A DNA stretch of 64,000 bases from Solobacterium sp. (GTDB lineage Bacteria; Bacillota_I; Bacilli_A; Erysipelotrichales; Erysipelotrichaceae): assembly GCA_017469885.1 (NCBI GenBank), contig JAFUFO010000038.1, positions 124,001 through 188,000 on the forward strand. Reading direction: 5' to 3'. Under the pieces are notes generated by a model, which made no database searches, was not told where the DNA came from, and saw nothing but the letters and a program-made list of their open reading frames with translations. Shown piece after piece: positions 8,945 through 17,677 of the stretch (its first letter is position 1; each line of letters starts with the position of its first letter). Both the position numbers and the translations under genes were made by a program.

Positions 8945-10216
8945 TCAGTTCTCCTTTCCGATCGTGCGCGGATCGGTAATATAGCCGGTCAGTGCGCTTG
9001 CGGCGGCAGTTGCCGGGCTTGCCAGATAGACTTCGCTCTTTACATGACCCATACGTCCGACGAAGTTTCGGTTGGTTGTGGAGACACAGCGTTCTCCCTC
9101 TGCGAGGATTCCCATATATCCGCCAAGGCACGGTCCGCAGGTCGGCGTGGAGATGATACAGCCGGCATCGATAAACGCAGTCGCATAACCGCGCTTGATG
9201 CATTCCTTGAAGACCTCCATGGTAGCCGGAATAATGATGCCGCGCACCCACGGCGCGATCTTCTTTCCGTTCAGAATTTCATATGCGGCTTCCATGTCTT
9301 CAATACGGCCGTTGGTGCAGCTTCCGATCACGATCTGATCGATCTTGATGTCTGATCCTTCGGATGCCGGATGGGTATTCTCCGGCAGATGCGGCCAGGA
9401 CACGGTCGGAACCAGTTCGGAAAGATTGATTTCAATGGTCTCATCATAGACAGCGTCTTCATCCGCTTCATAAACAGTATACGGACGCTCGGTTCTTCCA
9501 TCCATGTATTCAACGGTCTTTTCGTCGACCGGGAAGATACCGTTCTTTGCGCCGGCTTCGATTGCCATATTGCAGATGCAGAAACGGTCATCCATCGACA
9601 GCTCCTTTACACCTTCACCGACAAACTCAAGACTCTTGTACAGTGCGCCGTCAACGCCGATCTTACCGATCAGATAAAGAATGACATCCTTGCCGGAGAC
9701 ACGTTCATTCAGTTTTCCTGTCAGAACCACCTTGATCGCAGACGGAACCTTGAACCAGGCATATCCGCTTGCCATCCCGGCTGCCATATCCGTGGACCCC
9801 ACACCGGTGGAGAATGCGCCAAGCGCACCATAGGTACAGGTGTGGCTGTCTGCGCCGATCACACAGTCACCGGCTCCGACAATTCCCTTTTCCGGCAGTA
9901 ATGCATGTTCAATGCCCATCGTGCCGACATCATAGAAATGCGTGACGCCCTGCGCGCCGGCAAACAGTCTGCACTGCTTGGACTGGGTTGCGCTTTTGAT
10001 ATCCTTGTTCGGCACGAAGTGATCGAGGACGATGGATACTTTTTCCTTATCGAAGACTTCGGTGAAACCGGCTTTTTCAAATTCATTGATTGCGACCGGT
10101 GTTGTGATGTCGTTGCCGTGGACAAGATCAAGCTTTGCGTTGATCAGCTGTCCGGCAGTCACTTCCGGAAGACCCGCGTGAGCAGCGAGGATCTTCTGCG
10201 TCATTGTCATTCCCAT
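8945..10216 (-). CDS. leuC: 3-isopropylmalate dehydratase large subunit
   Basis: A 423-residue aconitase-family subunit carrying the 4Fe-4S cluster. It has [11 protein letters not shown] near 140, [10 protein letters not shown] near 295 and TCGPCLGG near 357, which together supply the three cluster cysteines. It isomerises 2- to 3-isopropylmalate with LeuD. The start ATG (10216) is 2 nt past the leuA stop with AAGGAGG 10 nt upstream; two further in-frame ATGs follow at codons 3 and 5. Confidence 0.97.
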   Translation of the reverse strand: MGMTMTQKILAAHAGLPEVTAGQLINAKLDLVHGNDITTPVAINEFEKAGFTEVFDKEKVSIVLDHFVPNKDIKSATQSKQCRLFAGAQGVTHFYDVGTMGIEHALLPEKGIVGAGDCVIGADSHTCTYGALGAFSTGVGSTDMAAGMASGYAWFKVPSAIKVVLTGKLNERVSGKDVILYLIGKIGVDGALYKSLEFVGEGVKELSMDDRFCICNMAIEAGAKNGIFPVDEKTVEYMDGRTERPYTVYEADEDAVYDETIEINLSELVPTVSWPHLPENTHPASEGSDIKIDQIVIGSCTNGRIEDMEAAYEILNGKKIAPWVRGIIIPATMEVFKECIKRGYATAFIDAGCIISTPTCGPCLGGYMGILAEGERCVSTTNRNFVGRMGHVKSEVYLASPATAAASALTGYITDPRTIGKEN

Positions 10217-10218
10217 GA

Positions 10219-11895
10219 TTACGCTTCCTCCTTCACATAGCCGTTATTGAATGCGGAGACAAGTGCCTTGATACCGGCACGGATGATATCGGTGTCAAAT
10301 CCTGCACCCCATGATGCGGTGCCGTTCTTCCAGCGAAGGCCGACATAGCAGGCAGCCATCGCAGAAGATTTGTTGTCGAGCGCATGCTCGGTATAGGTTT
10401 CCAGTACGAACTGTTTTCCGGTAAAGTCGGCAATTGCACTTGCGACAGCGTCGAGGCGGCCGTTTCCTTCTGCCGACACGCGGCGCTCCTCACCGTTGAG
10501 GAAGAGCTTTGCCGTTGCGGCGATCTGATCGTTTTCTTCCTGAATGAAGTGCGTGCTGAGAATATTCAGAGGAACGGTGAGATTGAGATATTTGTTGCGG
10601 AAGACTTCGTAAACCTCTTCCGGCTTCAGCTCACGGTGGCTGACATCGGAGACATCCTTGACCGCATAGCCAAGTTCTTCGCGCATCTTCGGCGGGAGAA
10701 CGATGCTGTACTTCTGTTCGAGTACATAACCGACGCCGCCCTTTCCGCTCTGGCTGTTGATACGGATGATATCCGCATCATAGGTACGGCCAATATCATG
10801 CGGATCGATAACGATATACGGAACGGTCCAGCGTTCATCACCGCGCTCGGCACGGTATGCCATTCCCTTGGCAATCGCATCCTGATGGCTTCCGGAGAAG
10901 GCCGCAAATACGAGTTCTCCGCCGTACGGGCTTCTCTGATGTACCTGCATGCGTGTAACACGTTCAAACACTTCAACGATTTCCGGCATGTTGGAGAAAT
11001 CGAGATGCGGATCAACGCCGTGGCTGTACATGTTCATTGCCAGTGTTACCGCATCGACATTTCCGGTACGTTCACCGTTTCCGAACAGGCAGCATTCAAT
11101 GCGGTCTGCGCCGGCCAGTACGCCGAGCTCCGCATCCGCCACTCCGGTCCCGCGGTCATTGTGCGGATGCAGCGAGAGAACAACGGAATCGCGGTATTTC
11201 AGATTCTTGGAGAAGTACTCGATCTGCGATGCATAGACATGCGGCATGGACATCTGCACAGTGGACGGCAGATTGATAATCATCGGCTTATCCGGCGTCG
11301 GCTGCATGATATCCAGTACGGCATTGCATACTTCCAGAGCATATTCCGGTTCGGTTCCGGTAAAGCTCTCCGGGGAATACTGGAAGCGGAAATTGCCTTC
11401 ATATTCTTCCGACAGCTGCTTGACGAGTTTTGCGCCGTCAACCGCAATCTGTTTGATTTCTTCCTTGCTCTTTTTGAATACCTGTTCGCGCTGAGCAACA
11501 CTGGTAGAGTTATAGAAATGAATCACTGCCGCAGGAGCTCCCTTTACCGCTTCAAATGTCTTGCGGATAATGTGATCTCTGCACTGGGTGAGGACCTGTA
11601 CGGTCACGTCATCCGGAATCCGCTTTTCATCGATCAGCTTGCGCAGGAATTCATATTCCGTTTCGCTTGCGGCGGGGAATCCTACTTCGATCTCCTTGAA
11701 TCCGATCTTCAGCAGCATCTCATAGAATTCCATCTTTTCTTCGAGGCTCATCGGGATGATCAGTGCCTGGTTTCCGTCACGGAGATCCACACTGCACCAC
11801 TTCGGTGCTTTTTCAATGTGATCCTTTTTTACCCAGTCATCATTTCCGGCGGGAGCGGGAAAATATCCCGGCGCATACTTCGCTGCATTCATCAT
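10219..11895 (-). CDS. leuA: 2-isopropylmalate synthase (type 2)
   Basis: About 558 residues; condenses acetyl-CoA with 2-oxoisovalerate, the first committed leucine step. The sequence ([41 protein letters not shown]) and length are those of the longer type 2 LeuA family found in yeast and corynebacteria. The C-terminal regulatory domain (from about 430) should bind leucine. The frame opens upstream to 12009, but that part lies inside the T-box and terminator. The ATG at 11895, downstream of AGGAG, is the credible start. First gene of leuACDB-ilvBN. Confidence 0.95.
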   Translation of the reverse strand: MMNAAKYAPGYFPAPAGNDDWVKKDHIEKAPKWCSVDLRDGNQALIIPMSLEEKMEFYEMLLKIGFKEIEVGFPAASETEYEFLRKLIDEKRIPDDVTVQVLTQCRDHIIRKTFEAVKGAPAAVIHFYNSTSVAQREQVFKKSKEEIKQIAVDGAKLVKQLSEEYEGNFRFQYSPESFTGTEPEYALEVCNAVLDIMQPTPDKPMIINLPSTVQMSMPHVYASQIEYFSKNLKYRDSVVLSLHPHNDRGTGVADAELGVLAGADRIECCLFGNGERTGNVDAVTLAMNMYSHGVDPHLDFSNMPEIVEVFERVTRMQVHQRSPYGGELVFAAFSGSHQDAIAKGMAYRAERGDERWTVPYIVIDPHDIGRTYDADIIRINSQSGKGGVGYVLEQKYSIVLPPKMREELGYAVKDVSDVSHRELKPEEVYEVFRNKYLNLTVPLNILSTHFIQEENDQIAATAKLFLNGEERRVSAEGNGRLDAVASAIADFTGKQFVLETYTEHALDNKSSAMAACYVGLRWKNGTASWGAGFDTDIIRAGIKALVSAFNNGYVKEEA

Positions 11896-11941
11896 AATCT
11901 GTTTTTCTCCTGTCATTCCGTTCGTGATCCTGATAAACGAA

Positions 11942-12228
11942 AAGCTTCCGTCTCTCAGGAGATGTCCATGAGAGACGGAAGCTGTAAGTTCAGCGTACCG
12001 CGGTACCACTCTCGTTGCCGCAGATCATTGCGACCCCTCAGCCGATCAGCAGATATTCTGCGAATCGTGTCCCTGTTAACGTAGGTCATTCCGGCTCGGC
12101 TTACTGCATTGTTCAGCCTTGCTGCTTGGGGGTGAGTTATTCCGGTCTGCGTCTGCTGTCTTTCACCAGTCGACAGCTCTCTGCCAGCACGCATTGCCGT
12201 ATTTTTCCCCGTCATTGCATTTGCTATT
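11942..12228 (-). promoter_or_regulatory. T-box leader of the leu-ilv operon, leucine specifier
   Basis: Minus strand: stem I with GCAGAGAGCTGTCGACTGG and GGTGAAAG, specifier loop AA-CTC-A-CCCCC (CTC, Leu, at 12134-12136), the core GAGAGTGGTACCGCGG, and a perfect terminator hairpin TTCCGTCTCTCA/TGAGAGACGGAA at 11946-11981 followed by TTTTCG. Low charged tRNA-Leu should switch on leuACDB-ilvBN. Leucine alone appears to gate ilvBN, which also serves valine and isoleucine. Confidence 0.95.
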
Positions 12229-12234
12229 GGGTAA

Positions 12235-12263
12235 ATACTACTTGAACAGAGAAAATTCGTCAA
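12235..12263 (-). promoter_or_regulatory. Promoter of the leu-ilv operon
   Basis: TTGACG (12258-12263), an exact 17-nt spacer and TAGTAT (12235-12240) on the minus strand, immediately before the T-box. A strong sigma-A type match. Confidence 0.8.
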
Positions 12264-12291
12264 GAAATTTTCAGAAAATAGTAAAGCGTTT

Positions 12292-12603
12292 TCAATTTTG
12301 TTTCAGTAATGCTGCTTTCACTGTTCCCTTTGGGTCTGTTACCAGCAGACGGACAACCCAGATAACCAGGGCAAGCGCAATCACACTGAGGCCAAGGAAC
12401 GCATCATTTACCATATCTTCAACCGCCGGTGTAAAATATGCAGCTTTGAGTTCCGCATACTCAAAAACCGCATCCACAAGCCACATCAGGGACGCGCCCC
12501 AGAACATGAACATCAGCATTCCCAGCTTCATACTGTCATCTTTTCTGTTGTACCAGATGACGGTTGTAATCACTGCCGCAAATACGGTAAGAAGCAGAGT
12601 CAT
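12292..12603 (-). CDS. Small membrane protein, unknown function
   Basis: 103 residues with about three hydrophobic segments: residues 1-17, about 27-45, and 68-88. No enzyme motif is seen. Its ATG overlaps the stop of the 121-residue gene by one base (TAATG), so the two form a translation-coupled pair and probably work together in the membrane. I do not recognise the family. Confidence 0.75.
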   Translation of the reverse strand: MTLLLTVFAAVITTVIWYNRKDDSMKLGMLMFMFWGASLMWLVDAVFEYAELKAAYFTPAVEDMVNDAFLGLSVIALALVIWVVRLLVTDPKGTVKAALLKQN

Positions 12604-12968
12604 TATTTCGCTTCCGCCTTTTCCGGTGCCCGTTTTACAATCGCATCAGCCGCAAGGCACATGACACCCCAGACAGCGGTGATCAGCACTGCCATTGCCG
12701 TACCGACCGTTGCCATTTCCTGCAGCATCGCCGCCTTGTCTGCCGGATTATACATTGCGGTCAGGAACGGGAACCAGGGAACAACTTCTCCATGCCATAC
12801 ATGTTCAAACATCAGCAGCACAGCGCCGCCGATCAGAAGACCGGAGAGCCATTTCAGCTTGCGGCTCATCGAGATGCCCTGACTTCTGTCAGAAGTGCCT
12901 TTGACAACCGTCTTTTCAATCGCCTTTACGATTACTGCCTCCGCAGCAGGTACTACAAAACATGCCAT
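12603..12968 (-). CDS. Small membrane protein, unknown function
   Basis: 121 residues. An N-terminal helix rich in Ala/Val (VVPAAEAVIVKAIEK), then a basic stretch and two likely membrane segments (about 40-58 and 88-108) with a charged C-terminus. A strong GAGGAGG precedes the ATG. The gene sits behind a leader that is homologous to that of the next upstream gene, an ECF S component. This suggests common regulation and perhaps a linked transport role, but no function is established. Confidence 0.75.
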   Translation of the reverse strand: MACFVVPAAEAVIVKAIEKTVVKGTSDRSQGISMSRKLKWLSGLLIGGAVLLMFEHVWHGEVVPWFPFLTAMYNPADKAAMLQEMATVGTAMAVLITAVWGVMCLAADAIVKRAPEKAEAK

Positions 12969-12983
12969 TTTATTATCCTCCTC

Positions 12984-13050
12984 TAAAAATTAAGAAAGGT
13001 ATGCGCTGACTGCTTCTGCGGTCAATGCATACCTTCTGGCATACGTCACT
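12984..13050 (-). promoter_or_regulatory. Attenuator-like leader, copy A
   Basis: On the minus strand GTATGCCAGAAGGTATGC (13027-13044) can fold as a 7-bp hairpin with an AGAA loop. Its 3' arm is also the 5' arm of a terminator hairpin (AAGGTATGC with GCATACCTT) followed by a T-rich run. The two structures exclude each other, as in riboswitch or antiterminator control. It is closely similar to the leader of the ECF gene at 13695-13772. Ligand unknown. Confidence 0.6.
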
Positions 13051-13125
13051 GAAAAATATTAAAACGTTCTGATTATCACCTGCACGCTTCAGCGTACATC
13101 ATCCGGCTTCCTGCCTGATGAAGTC

Positions 13126-13131
13126 ATTATA
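13126..13131 (-). promoter_or_regulatory. Extended -10 promoter for the small membrane protein pair
   Basis: TGCTATAAT on the minus strand is an extended -10 box. No good -35 is visible. The predicted start near 13119 gives a ~150-nt leader that contains the attenuator-like element. Confidence 0.55.
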
Positions 13132-13156
13132 GCAGAATCCCTGCAGGCAGGTGTGA

Positions 13157-13675
13157 TTATCCTGCCCGTCTGGAAAGCAGGCGTACGATCAGCGGGATCA
13201 GAATCAGCTGTGCGATGATGCCCGGCACCGCATTCACAAATGCGCCGGCGAGGAACATCGGTACGGTAAATCCGGTACCGCGGATTCCGAGCAGAATGAT
13301 TTCTGCAATTCCCCAGACCGCTCGACCTCCCAGCATGCCGGCAATCAGCGAAATCAGCACCGACGCAAATGTCTTCTCCTTGAAGCGTGCATACACAGAC
13401 CCTGTCACAAACCCATAGGTCATCAGTTCAAATGCCATCGCTGTTCCGTTGGGAAACAGTACCGGCATGCCGAACAGAATTCCCCGGAGCAGCGGACAGA
13501 TAAACCCGATCAGTGCCGCATATTGCGGACCGCAGAAAAAGGCGCAGAGAAACACCGGGAAATGCATCGGCAGCAGCATCGCACCGATCTGTGTGATCTG
13601 ACCGGTAATAAACGGCAGTACCTGCCCGATTGCGAGAAACAGCGCCGCCAGGGTCAGTTTTCTGATATTGTTCAT
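13157..13675 (-). CDS. ECF transporter substrate-binding (S) component
   Basis: 172 residues, about six membrane segments, N-terminal KLTLAALFLAIGQVLP typical of S components that dock on the shared EcfA1/A2/T module. The LLPMHFPVFLCAFFCG segment is characteristic of one vitamin-type subgroup of ECF S proteins; the substrate cannot be told from sequence. The ATG at 13675 follows AGGAGG by 9 nt; the longer frame runs into the leader. It has its own promoter and attenuator-like leader. Confidence 0.85.
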   Translation of the reverse strand: MNNIRKLTLAALFLAIGQVLPFITGQITQIGAMLLPMHFPVFLCAFFCGPQYAALIGFICPLLRGILFGMPVLFPNGTAMAFELMTYGFVTGSVYARFKEKTFASVLISLIAGMLGGRAVWGIAEIILLGIRGTGFTVPMFLAGAFVNAVPGIIAQLILIPLIVRLLSRRAG

Positions 13676-13694
13676 ATAAAGCTTCCTCCTAAAA

Positions 13695-13772
13695 CACAAA
13701 AAAGGTATACGAACGCCTTCAGCATTCAACGTATACCTTCTGGTTTACGGTTCTCTGCGGCTTCAGCCGCTG
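13695..13772 (-). promoter_or_regulatory. Attenuator-like leader, copy B
   Basis: After the predicted start near 13772 the RNA has a GCGGCTGAAGCCGC hairpin, then GTAAACCAGAAGGTATAC (13731-13748), which folds with an AGAA loop. This competes with a terminator formed by AAGGTATACG and CGTATACCTT plus six T (13695-13739). The aptamer space before the switch is only ~40 nt. The 3' half aligns with copy A almost base for base, including the ribosome site region. Confidence 0.65.
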
Positions 13773-13777
13773 TTTTT

Positions 13778-13805
13778 ATTGTACGGCATTTCCGTACCGG
13801 TTCAA
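13778..13805 (-). promoter_or_regulatory. Promoter of the ECF S-component gene
   Basis: TTGAAC (13800-13805), a 16-nt spacer and TACAAT (13778-13783) on the minus strand, just before leader copy B. Confidence 0.65.
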
Positions 13806-13817
13806 CCCGTACGCATT

Positions 13818-13842
13818 AAAAAAAGCATGCGTCTCCGCATGC
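13818..13842 (-). terminator. Terminator after the Nif11-like protein gene
   Basis: The perfect hairpin GCATGCG-gaga-CGCATGC is followed on the minus strand by seven T residues. Confidence 0.9.
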
Positions 13843-13871
13843 CTCTCAGCTCATTTATGTGTTACAGCTTC

Positions 13872-14300
13872 TTACAGCTTATTACCGCCGAACTGTTCCA
13901 GTTTTTTCTTCAGTTCCTCAAGGTCACTCGGATTCAGATCCTTGCCGAACTTTGCGAGGATGCTTTTTACGCCTTCAGCGTCTTTTACCGAGGCCAGTTC
14001 AGCCAGCGCTTCCTTCGGCAGAACCTTTTCGAACGCCAGTCCTCCGCCGATCTTTCCAAGCAGATCATCCGCAAGACCCTTTACGTTCGCTCCGTCGACC
14101 ACTCCTCGCCTCTCAAACATCTTCTTTACCTTTGCCAGCTTTTCTTCATCAAGCCGGATTCCCGCAGTCGCAAGTACATCCGCCAGCTCTTTTTCATTAT
14201 TTGCGAGCGGAAGCTTTTCAGCGAGTTCCTTGGTCAGGCCGTTAACACCGCCGCCTACGGTTTCAAGAAGTTCATCAAGCATAGCCTTTTTGTTTTCCAT
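13872..14300 (-). CDS. Helical protein with two Nif11-like GGG repeats
   Basis: 142 residues, acidic and lysine-rich, almost wholly helical. Two ~55-residue units are visible, each with a GGG turn (ETVGGGVNGL at about 14-23; GKIGGGLAFEK at about 86-96) followed by a helix pair ending LDEEKLAKVKKMF or LNPSDLEELKKKL. The pattern resembles Nif11-type leader domains (helix, small residues, then an acidic EEL motif). No cysteines or core-peptide region, and no modifying enzyme nearby, so a RiPP precursor role is not supported. It has a GGAGG site and its own terminator. Confidence 0.75.
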   Translation of the reverse strand: MENKKAMLDELLETVGGGVNGLTKELAEKLPLANNEKELADVLATAGIRLDEEKLAKVKKMFERRGVVDGANVKGLADDLLGKIGGGLAFEKVLPKEALAELASVKDAEGVKSILAKFGKDLNPSDLEELKKKLEQFGGNKL

Positions 14301-14370
14301 TATCGTTCCTCCTGCACACTTCTGTGCTCCTTACATATCAATATACGTGAGTCGGGGGTTTGTTCCACGG

Positions 14371-14400
14371 AAAAAGAAAACCCGGATCATATGACCCGGG
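14371..14400 (-). terminator. Terminator of the DUF3842 gene
   Basis: CCCGGGTCA-tatg-ATCCGGG-like stem followed on the minus strand by TTTTCTTTTT, directly after the stop codon. Confidence 0.85.
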
Positions 14401-14408
14401 CAGATAAT

Positions 14409-14831
14409 TCACTCGTTTCGCAGCAGCTGTGCTAGATGAGAAGCCGCATCACTGATCAGATCACCGGTCGCGATCCCGTCGGTGCCTGCCATATAGTTAC
14501 TGCAGTTGTTGAAGGGAATCAGAATGCGCACCGCATCGGACTGACCGACTGCTTTTGCGATGGCAGGTGTGATTTCTCCCAGCATGGAATCCGCAATGAC
14601 AATTCCGACCGGCCCGATGATATAATCCGCTGTTCGGGCGCAGACGACCACCGCATTTTCGCCGGTCGCTGCCCGATCCGCCCCGGCCTTTAACATCGCA
14701 GCACTGGCGGCGGAATTTGTGCCGACCGCAATCAGTTCGGCATTGATATTCTCCTTGCGCAGGCGGCTGATCAGCTGTTTTCCGAGTCCACCTCCCTGCG
14801 CATCAATAATTACTACACGTTTCTTCTTCAT
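14409..14831 (-). CDS. DUF3842 family protein
   Basis: 140 residues of the DUF3842 family, which has no assigned activity. The N-terminal VVIIDAQGGGLGKQL is a glycine-rich nucleotide-binding-like start of an alpha/beta fold. A further conserved block is IVIADSMLGEITPAIAKAV. It is 6 nt downstream of the PrsW gene and so likely last in that transcript. Confidence 0.85.
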   Translation of the reverse strand: MKKKRVVIIDAQGGGLGKQLISRLRKENINAELIAVGTNSAASAAMLKAGADRAATGENAVVVCARTADYIIGPVGIVIADSMLGEITPAIAKAVGQSDAVRILIPFNNCSNYMAGTDGIATGDLISDAASHLAQLLRNE

Positions 14832-14837
14832 TTCCTG

Positions 14838-15536
14838 TCAGATTTCCATATCCGTCTGCGATTCACGTTTTACCTTGCGGATGACCACGAAGTACATGAT
14901 CACCACAAAGACGATGAACGCGATCATTGCCTCATCGGTTCCCAGCATTGCGCATGCATCATAGAAGGCATGGAATGCGGCTGCACTCAGCACGCCAAGC
15001 AGAAGCAGAAGTTTTGCCTTTCCTTCCCGGCCGTACACATCATGGATTTTTGCCCATCCGTAGAAGGATCCCATGAAGACACCGAACGCCATATGAGCCG
15101 GCACCGCAAGCAGTGCACGGGACGGCGCGACACCGATGCCGTAATAGAATACGTATTTAATATTCTCAAATGCCGCAAAGCCAAGCGATACAAACACAGC
15201 ATAGACAATACCGTCATAACGGTAATTGAAATGCGGTGTATTCCAGGAACGGATGTACAGGAAGATGAACTTGGCAATCTCTTCGGACAGTCCGACCATG
15301 ATTGCGGTCCAGATAATGTACTGCGTCCGGTCGGTAAACCCTGCGTTATCAAGCAGGGATGTGCCGATGCGCTCCAGCACGATTGCCAGGAACGCAGAAT
15401 AGACACCGCTGATCACCAGTTTCATAAGCAGCGGGAACGGCTCTTTCTCAATCCGGTCATGCTTGTAGATGTAGCCCATCAGAAACAGTGCCGGCAGAAC
15501 AGCAGCCGCAACATAGATGGTGAGAATAAGTGTCAT
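14838..15536 (-). CDS. PrsW family intramembrane metalloprotease
   Basis: 232 residues with about seven to eight membrane segments. The CAAX-like protease motifs are present: GLSEEIAKF (paired glutamates), GFAAFENIKY, the His in VPAHMAFGVFMG and the C-terminal HAFYDACA. In Bacillus PrsW performs site-1 cleavage of anti-sigma RsiW; the substrate here is unknown. A strong AAGGAGAG precedes the ATG, 25 nt after rsmI. Confidence 0.92.
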   Translation of the reverse strand: MTLILTIYVAAAVLPALFLMGYIYKHDRIEKEPFPLLMKLVISGVYSAFLAIVLERIGTSLLDNAGFTDRTQYIIWTAIMVGLSEEIAKFIFLYIRSWNTPHFNYRYDGIVYAVFVSLGFAAFENIKYVFYYGIGVAPSRALLAVPAHMAFGVFMGSFYGWAKIHDVYGREGKAKLLLLLGVLSAAAFHAFYDACAMLGTDEAMIAFIVFVVIMYFVVIRKVKRESQTDMEI

Positions 15537-15560
15537 AATTGCTCTCCTTCCCGGATATCA

Positions 15561-16415
15561 TCAGTTTTCAATACTGTGAACCATTTCATAGAGTTTGCGT
15601 CTGGATATGCCCGTTTCTCCCGCGACTTTCTTCACGGCATCCGATTTTGACATACCCTGACTGATCTGATCATTTACCATCATCATGAGTGCCCCATAGT
15701 CAATGTCCTTGTGGAAGTCCTCGTGATTTCCGTCAATGATAATGACCATTTCACCTTTCAGGCCCTCACATTCTTCAAGCACCTCGCTGATCGTTCCGCG
15801 CAGGAACTCCTCATGTATTTTTGTCAGTTCCCGTGCCAGGCAGCACCGGCGGTCTCCGAAGATATCCAGACAGGATTTCAGGCACTTCGTGATCCGATGC
15901 GGCGCTTCATAGAATACAAGCGTCATCGGATAGCTGCGGTACTCCCGCAGTTTCTTATTGCGCTCATTGTCTGACTGCGGCAGAAAGCCGATGAAGATAA
16001 ACGGCTGCACGATCAGGCTGCTTGCGACCAGTGCGTTAAGGAACGCCGAACAGCCCGATACCGGCACAACGTTATATCCAAGCGCCGTCGCTTCCGTCAC
16101 AACGCGCTGCCCCGGATCATTGATCAGCGGGTAGCCGGCGTCCGAAATCAGTGCAACATTCTGTCCCTGCGACAACAGGTTGATGATGCCGCGTGCGCTT
16201 GGGTCCTCATTAAAATTCTGATAGGCAATCAGACGGTTATGAATGCCGAAATGCTTCAGCATCTGTCCGCTTGTCCGTGTATCCTCACAGGCAATCACAT
16301 TGACACTTTTCAGAATCTCGATGGCACGCGGTGACATCTCGGAAAGATTTCCAATCGGGGTCGGCACGAGATAAAGAGTCGGCTTTTCGTTTTCAAAGCT
16401 CTTCTGCCGATTCAT
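15561..16415 (-). CDS. rsmI: 16S rRNA (cytidine-1402 2'-O)-methyltransferase
   Basis: 284-residue SAM-dependent enzyme that methylates C1402 in the ribosomal P site. The N-terminal LYLVPTPIGNLSEMSPRA and CEDTRTSG motifs, SDAGYPLINDPG and FYEAPHR are diagnostic. The start overlaps the ricT stop by 4 nt. The tmk-holB-ricT-rsmI order is conserved in Firmicutes. Confidence 0.97.
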   Translation of the reverse strand: MNRQKSFENEKPTLYLVPTPIGNLSEMSPRAIEILKSVNVIACEDTRTSGQMLKHFGIHNRLIAYQNFNEDPSARGIINLLSQGQNVALISDAGYPLINDPGQRVVTEATALGYNVVPVSGCSAFLNALVASSLIVQPFIFIGFLPQSDNERNKKLREYRSYPMTLVFYEAPHRITKCLKSCLDIFGDRRCCLARELTKIHEEFLRGTISEVLEECEGLKGEMVIIIDGNHEDFHKDIDYGALMMMVNDQISQGMSKSDAVKKVAGETGISRRKLYEMVHSIEN

Positions 16416-17677
16416 TTCTTTGCTTCCTTTGCGGCCTCGGACGCACGGGTCTTGGATGACTTGAAGCTCCGTACCGTTACGTTCGGGTTGTTATTGGTTT
16501 CCGGAATACGGCGGGAATTGTCGCGGCGGCGGTTATTGTTGTTTGCGCTGCCGGAGCGGCGTCCTGCCTGCCGGTTATTGTTGTTATTGTTCTGCGGTTT
16601 TTCCTTCGCCTGTACACTCTTTGCCTTGCGCTCACTGCGGGCGGGCTTCAGCTTGAGATCTGCTTCCTTCTGATGAGTCGTATCCTTGGACTCCGCAGAG
16701 ATGCCGCGGGACTTCTCACTTTCGCTGGCGCTGAATGCGCCATGCGGTTCATGCATGTTGCGCACACCCGGCGCAACATGATTCTGTTTTGCGGTGCGCT
16801 GCGGAGATTTTCTTCCAACGGTGATGCCCTTGCGCACAATCGTCTTCTCACGCAGGTCATCAATTGTGATCACTTCATAGCTCTCACTGTTTTCAAGGCG
16901 TGCCTCATTGGTCATGACATTCATGGAAGTGACACGGTACATCACACCCTGATACTCGACATGGGCACCCATTTTCGGAAGCCCTGCGGTCAGTTCCTTG
17001 TAGTTGGCGTCTTCATATTTCAGACAGCACATCAGTTTGCCGCACATACCGGAAAGCTTCTCCGTGTTCAGCGCAAGCAGCTGATTCTTTGCCATATTGA
17101 TGGAGATGACATCCATCTTTGATTTGAACCGTGCACAGCAGCACTCCATGCCGCACACACCGATGCCGCCGACCATCTTCGCTTTATCACGCTCACCGAT
17201 CTGCCGCAGCTCAATCCGGCAGTGCAGTTTGGAGCCGAGCCGCTTCAACAGCTCACGGAAATCCACACGCTGTTCTGCCTGATAGACAAACAGAATCTTG
17301 GAGCGGTCCAGCGTATAATCCGCGGACAGCAGATGCATTCCGAGTTCAAGGTCCTTGATTTCCTCTTCACAGATTGCCATCGCCTGTTTTGCATATTCCA
17401 GGTTTTCATGAAAGTCCGCCACATCACTCTGTCCTGCCCGGCGGTGTACCGGCATGAGCGGAGTGCGCGGAATCGGATAGATGTCGGAGCTTGTGCTTGC
17501 GGTCTGGCACGTTGCCAGTTCAAGACCCTGTGAGGTCTCCACAACTACTTTTTCGCCTGCCCTGAGATCCGGCATACTGGTGCCGAATGTATAGGAGCGA
17601 CCGCTGTTGTGAAACCGCACAGAAACCACATAATCATAATGCTGTTCTGCGGCAGCTGTATTTTCGTTATTGGACAT
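16412..17677 (-). CDS. ricT: PSP1-domain protein RicT (YaaT) with long Asn/Arg-rich tail
   Basis: 421 residues. The first ~270 form the PSP1/RicT core, with cysteine sets GVCGMECCC and MCGKLMCC that in Bacillus bind an Fe-S cluster within the RicA-RicF-RicT complex acting with RNase Y. The last ~140 residues are an extension rich in Lys, Arg, Asn and Gln, with two poly-Asn runs. It is low-complexity, likely disordered and possibly RNA-binding. Start overlaps holB by 11 nt. Confidence 0.93.
   Translation of the reverse strand: MSNNENTAAAEQHYDYVVSVRFHNSGRSYTFGTSMPDLRAGEKVVVETSQGLELATCQTASTSSDIYPIPRTPLMPVHRRAGQSDVADFHENLEYAKQAMAICEEEIKDLELGMHLLSADYTLDRSKILFVYQAEQRVDFRELLKRLGSKLHCRIELRQIGERDKAKMVGGIGVCGMECCCARFKSKMDVISINMAKNQLLALNTEKLSGMCGKLMCCLKYEDANYKELTAGLPKMGAHVEYQGVMYRVTSMNVMTNEARLENSESYEVITIDDLREKTIVRKGITVGRKSPQRTAKQNHVAPGVRNMHEPHGAFSASESEKSRGISAESKDTTHQKEADLKLKPARSERKAKSVQAKEKPQNNNNNNRQAGRRSGSANNNNRRRDNSRRIPETNNNPNVTVRSFKSSKTRASEAAKEAKK

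Noticed and set aside
11896-12009. N-terminal extension of LeuA beginning MVPRYAELT
   Set aside because: It is the T-box core and terminator read as protein.
9905-12084. Long plus-strand reading frames opposite leuC and leuA (up to 566 codons)
   Set aside because: Antisense shadows created by the codon bias of the real genes; no ribosome sites, no family resemblance.
13740-13775. GCTGAAGCCGCAG in the ECF leader as part of an FMN riboswitch
   Set aside because: The FMN element needs over 100 nt with several other conserved blocks; the predicted transcript starts just before this hairpin.
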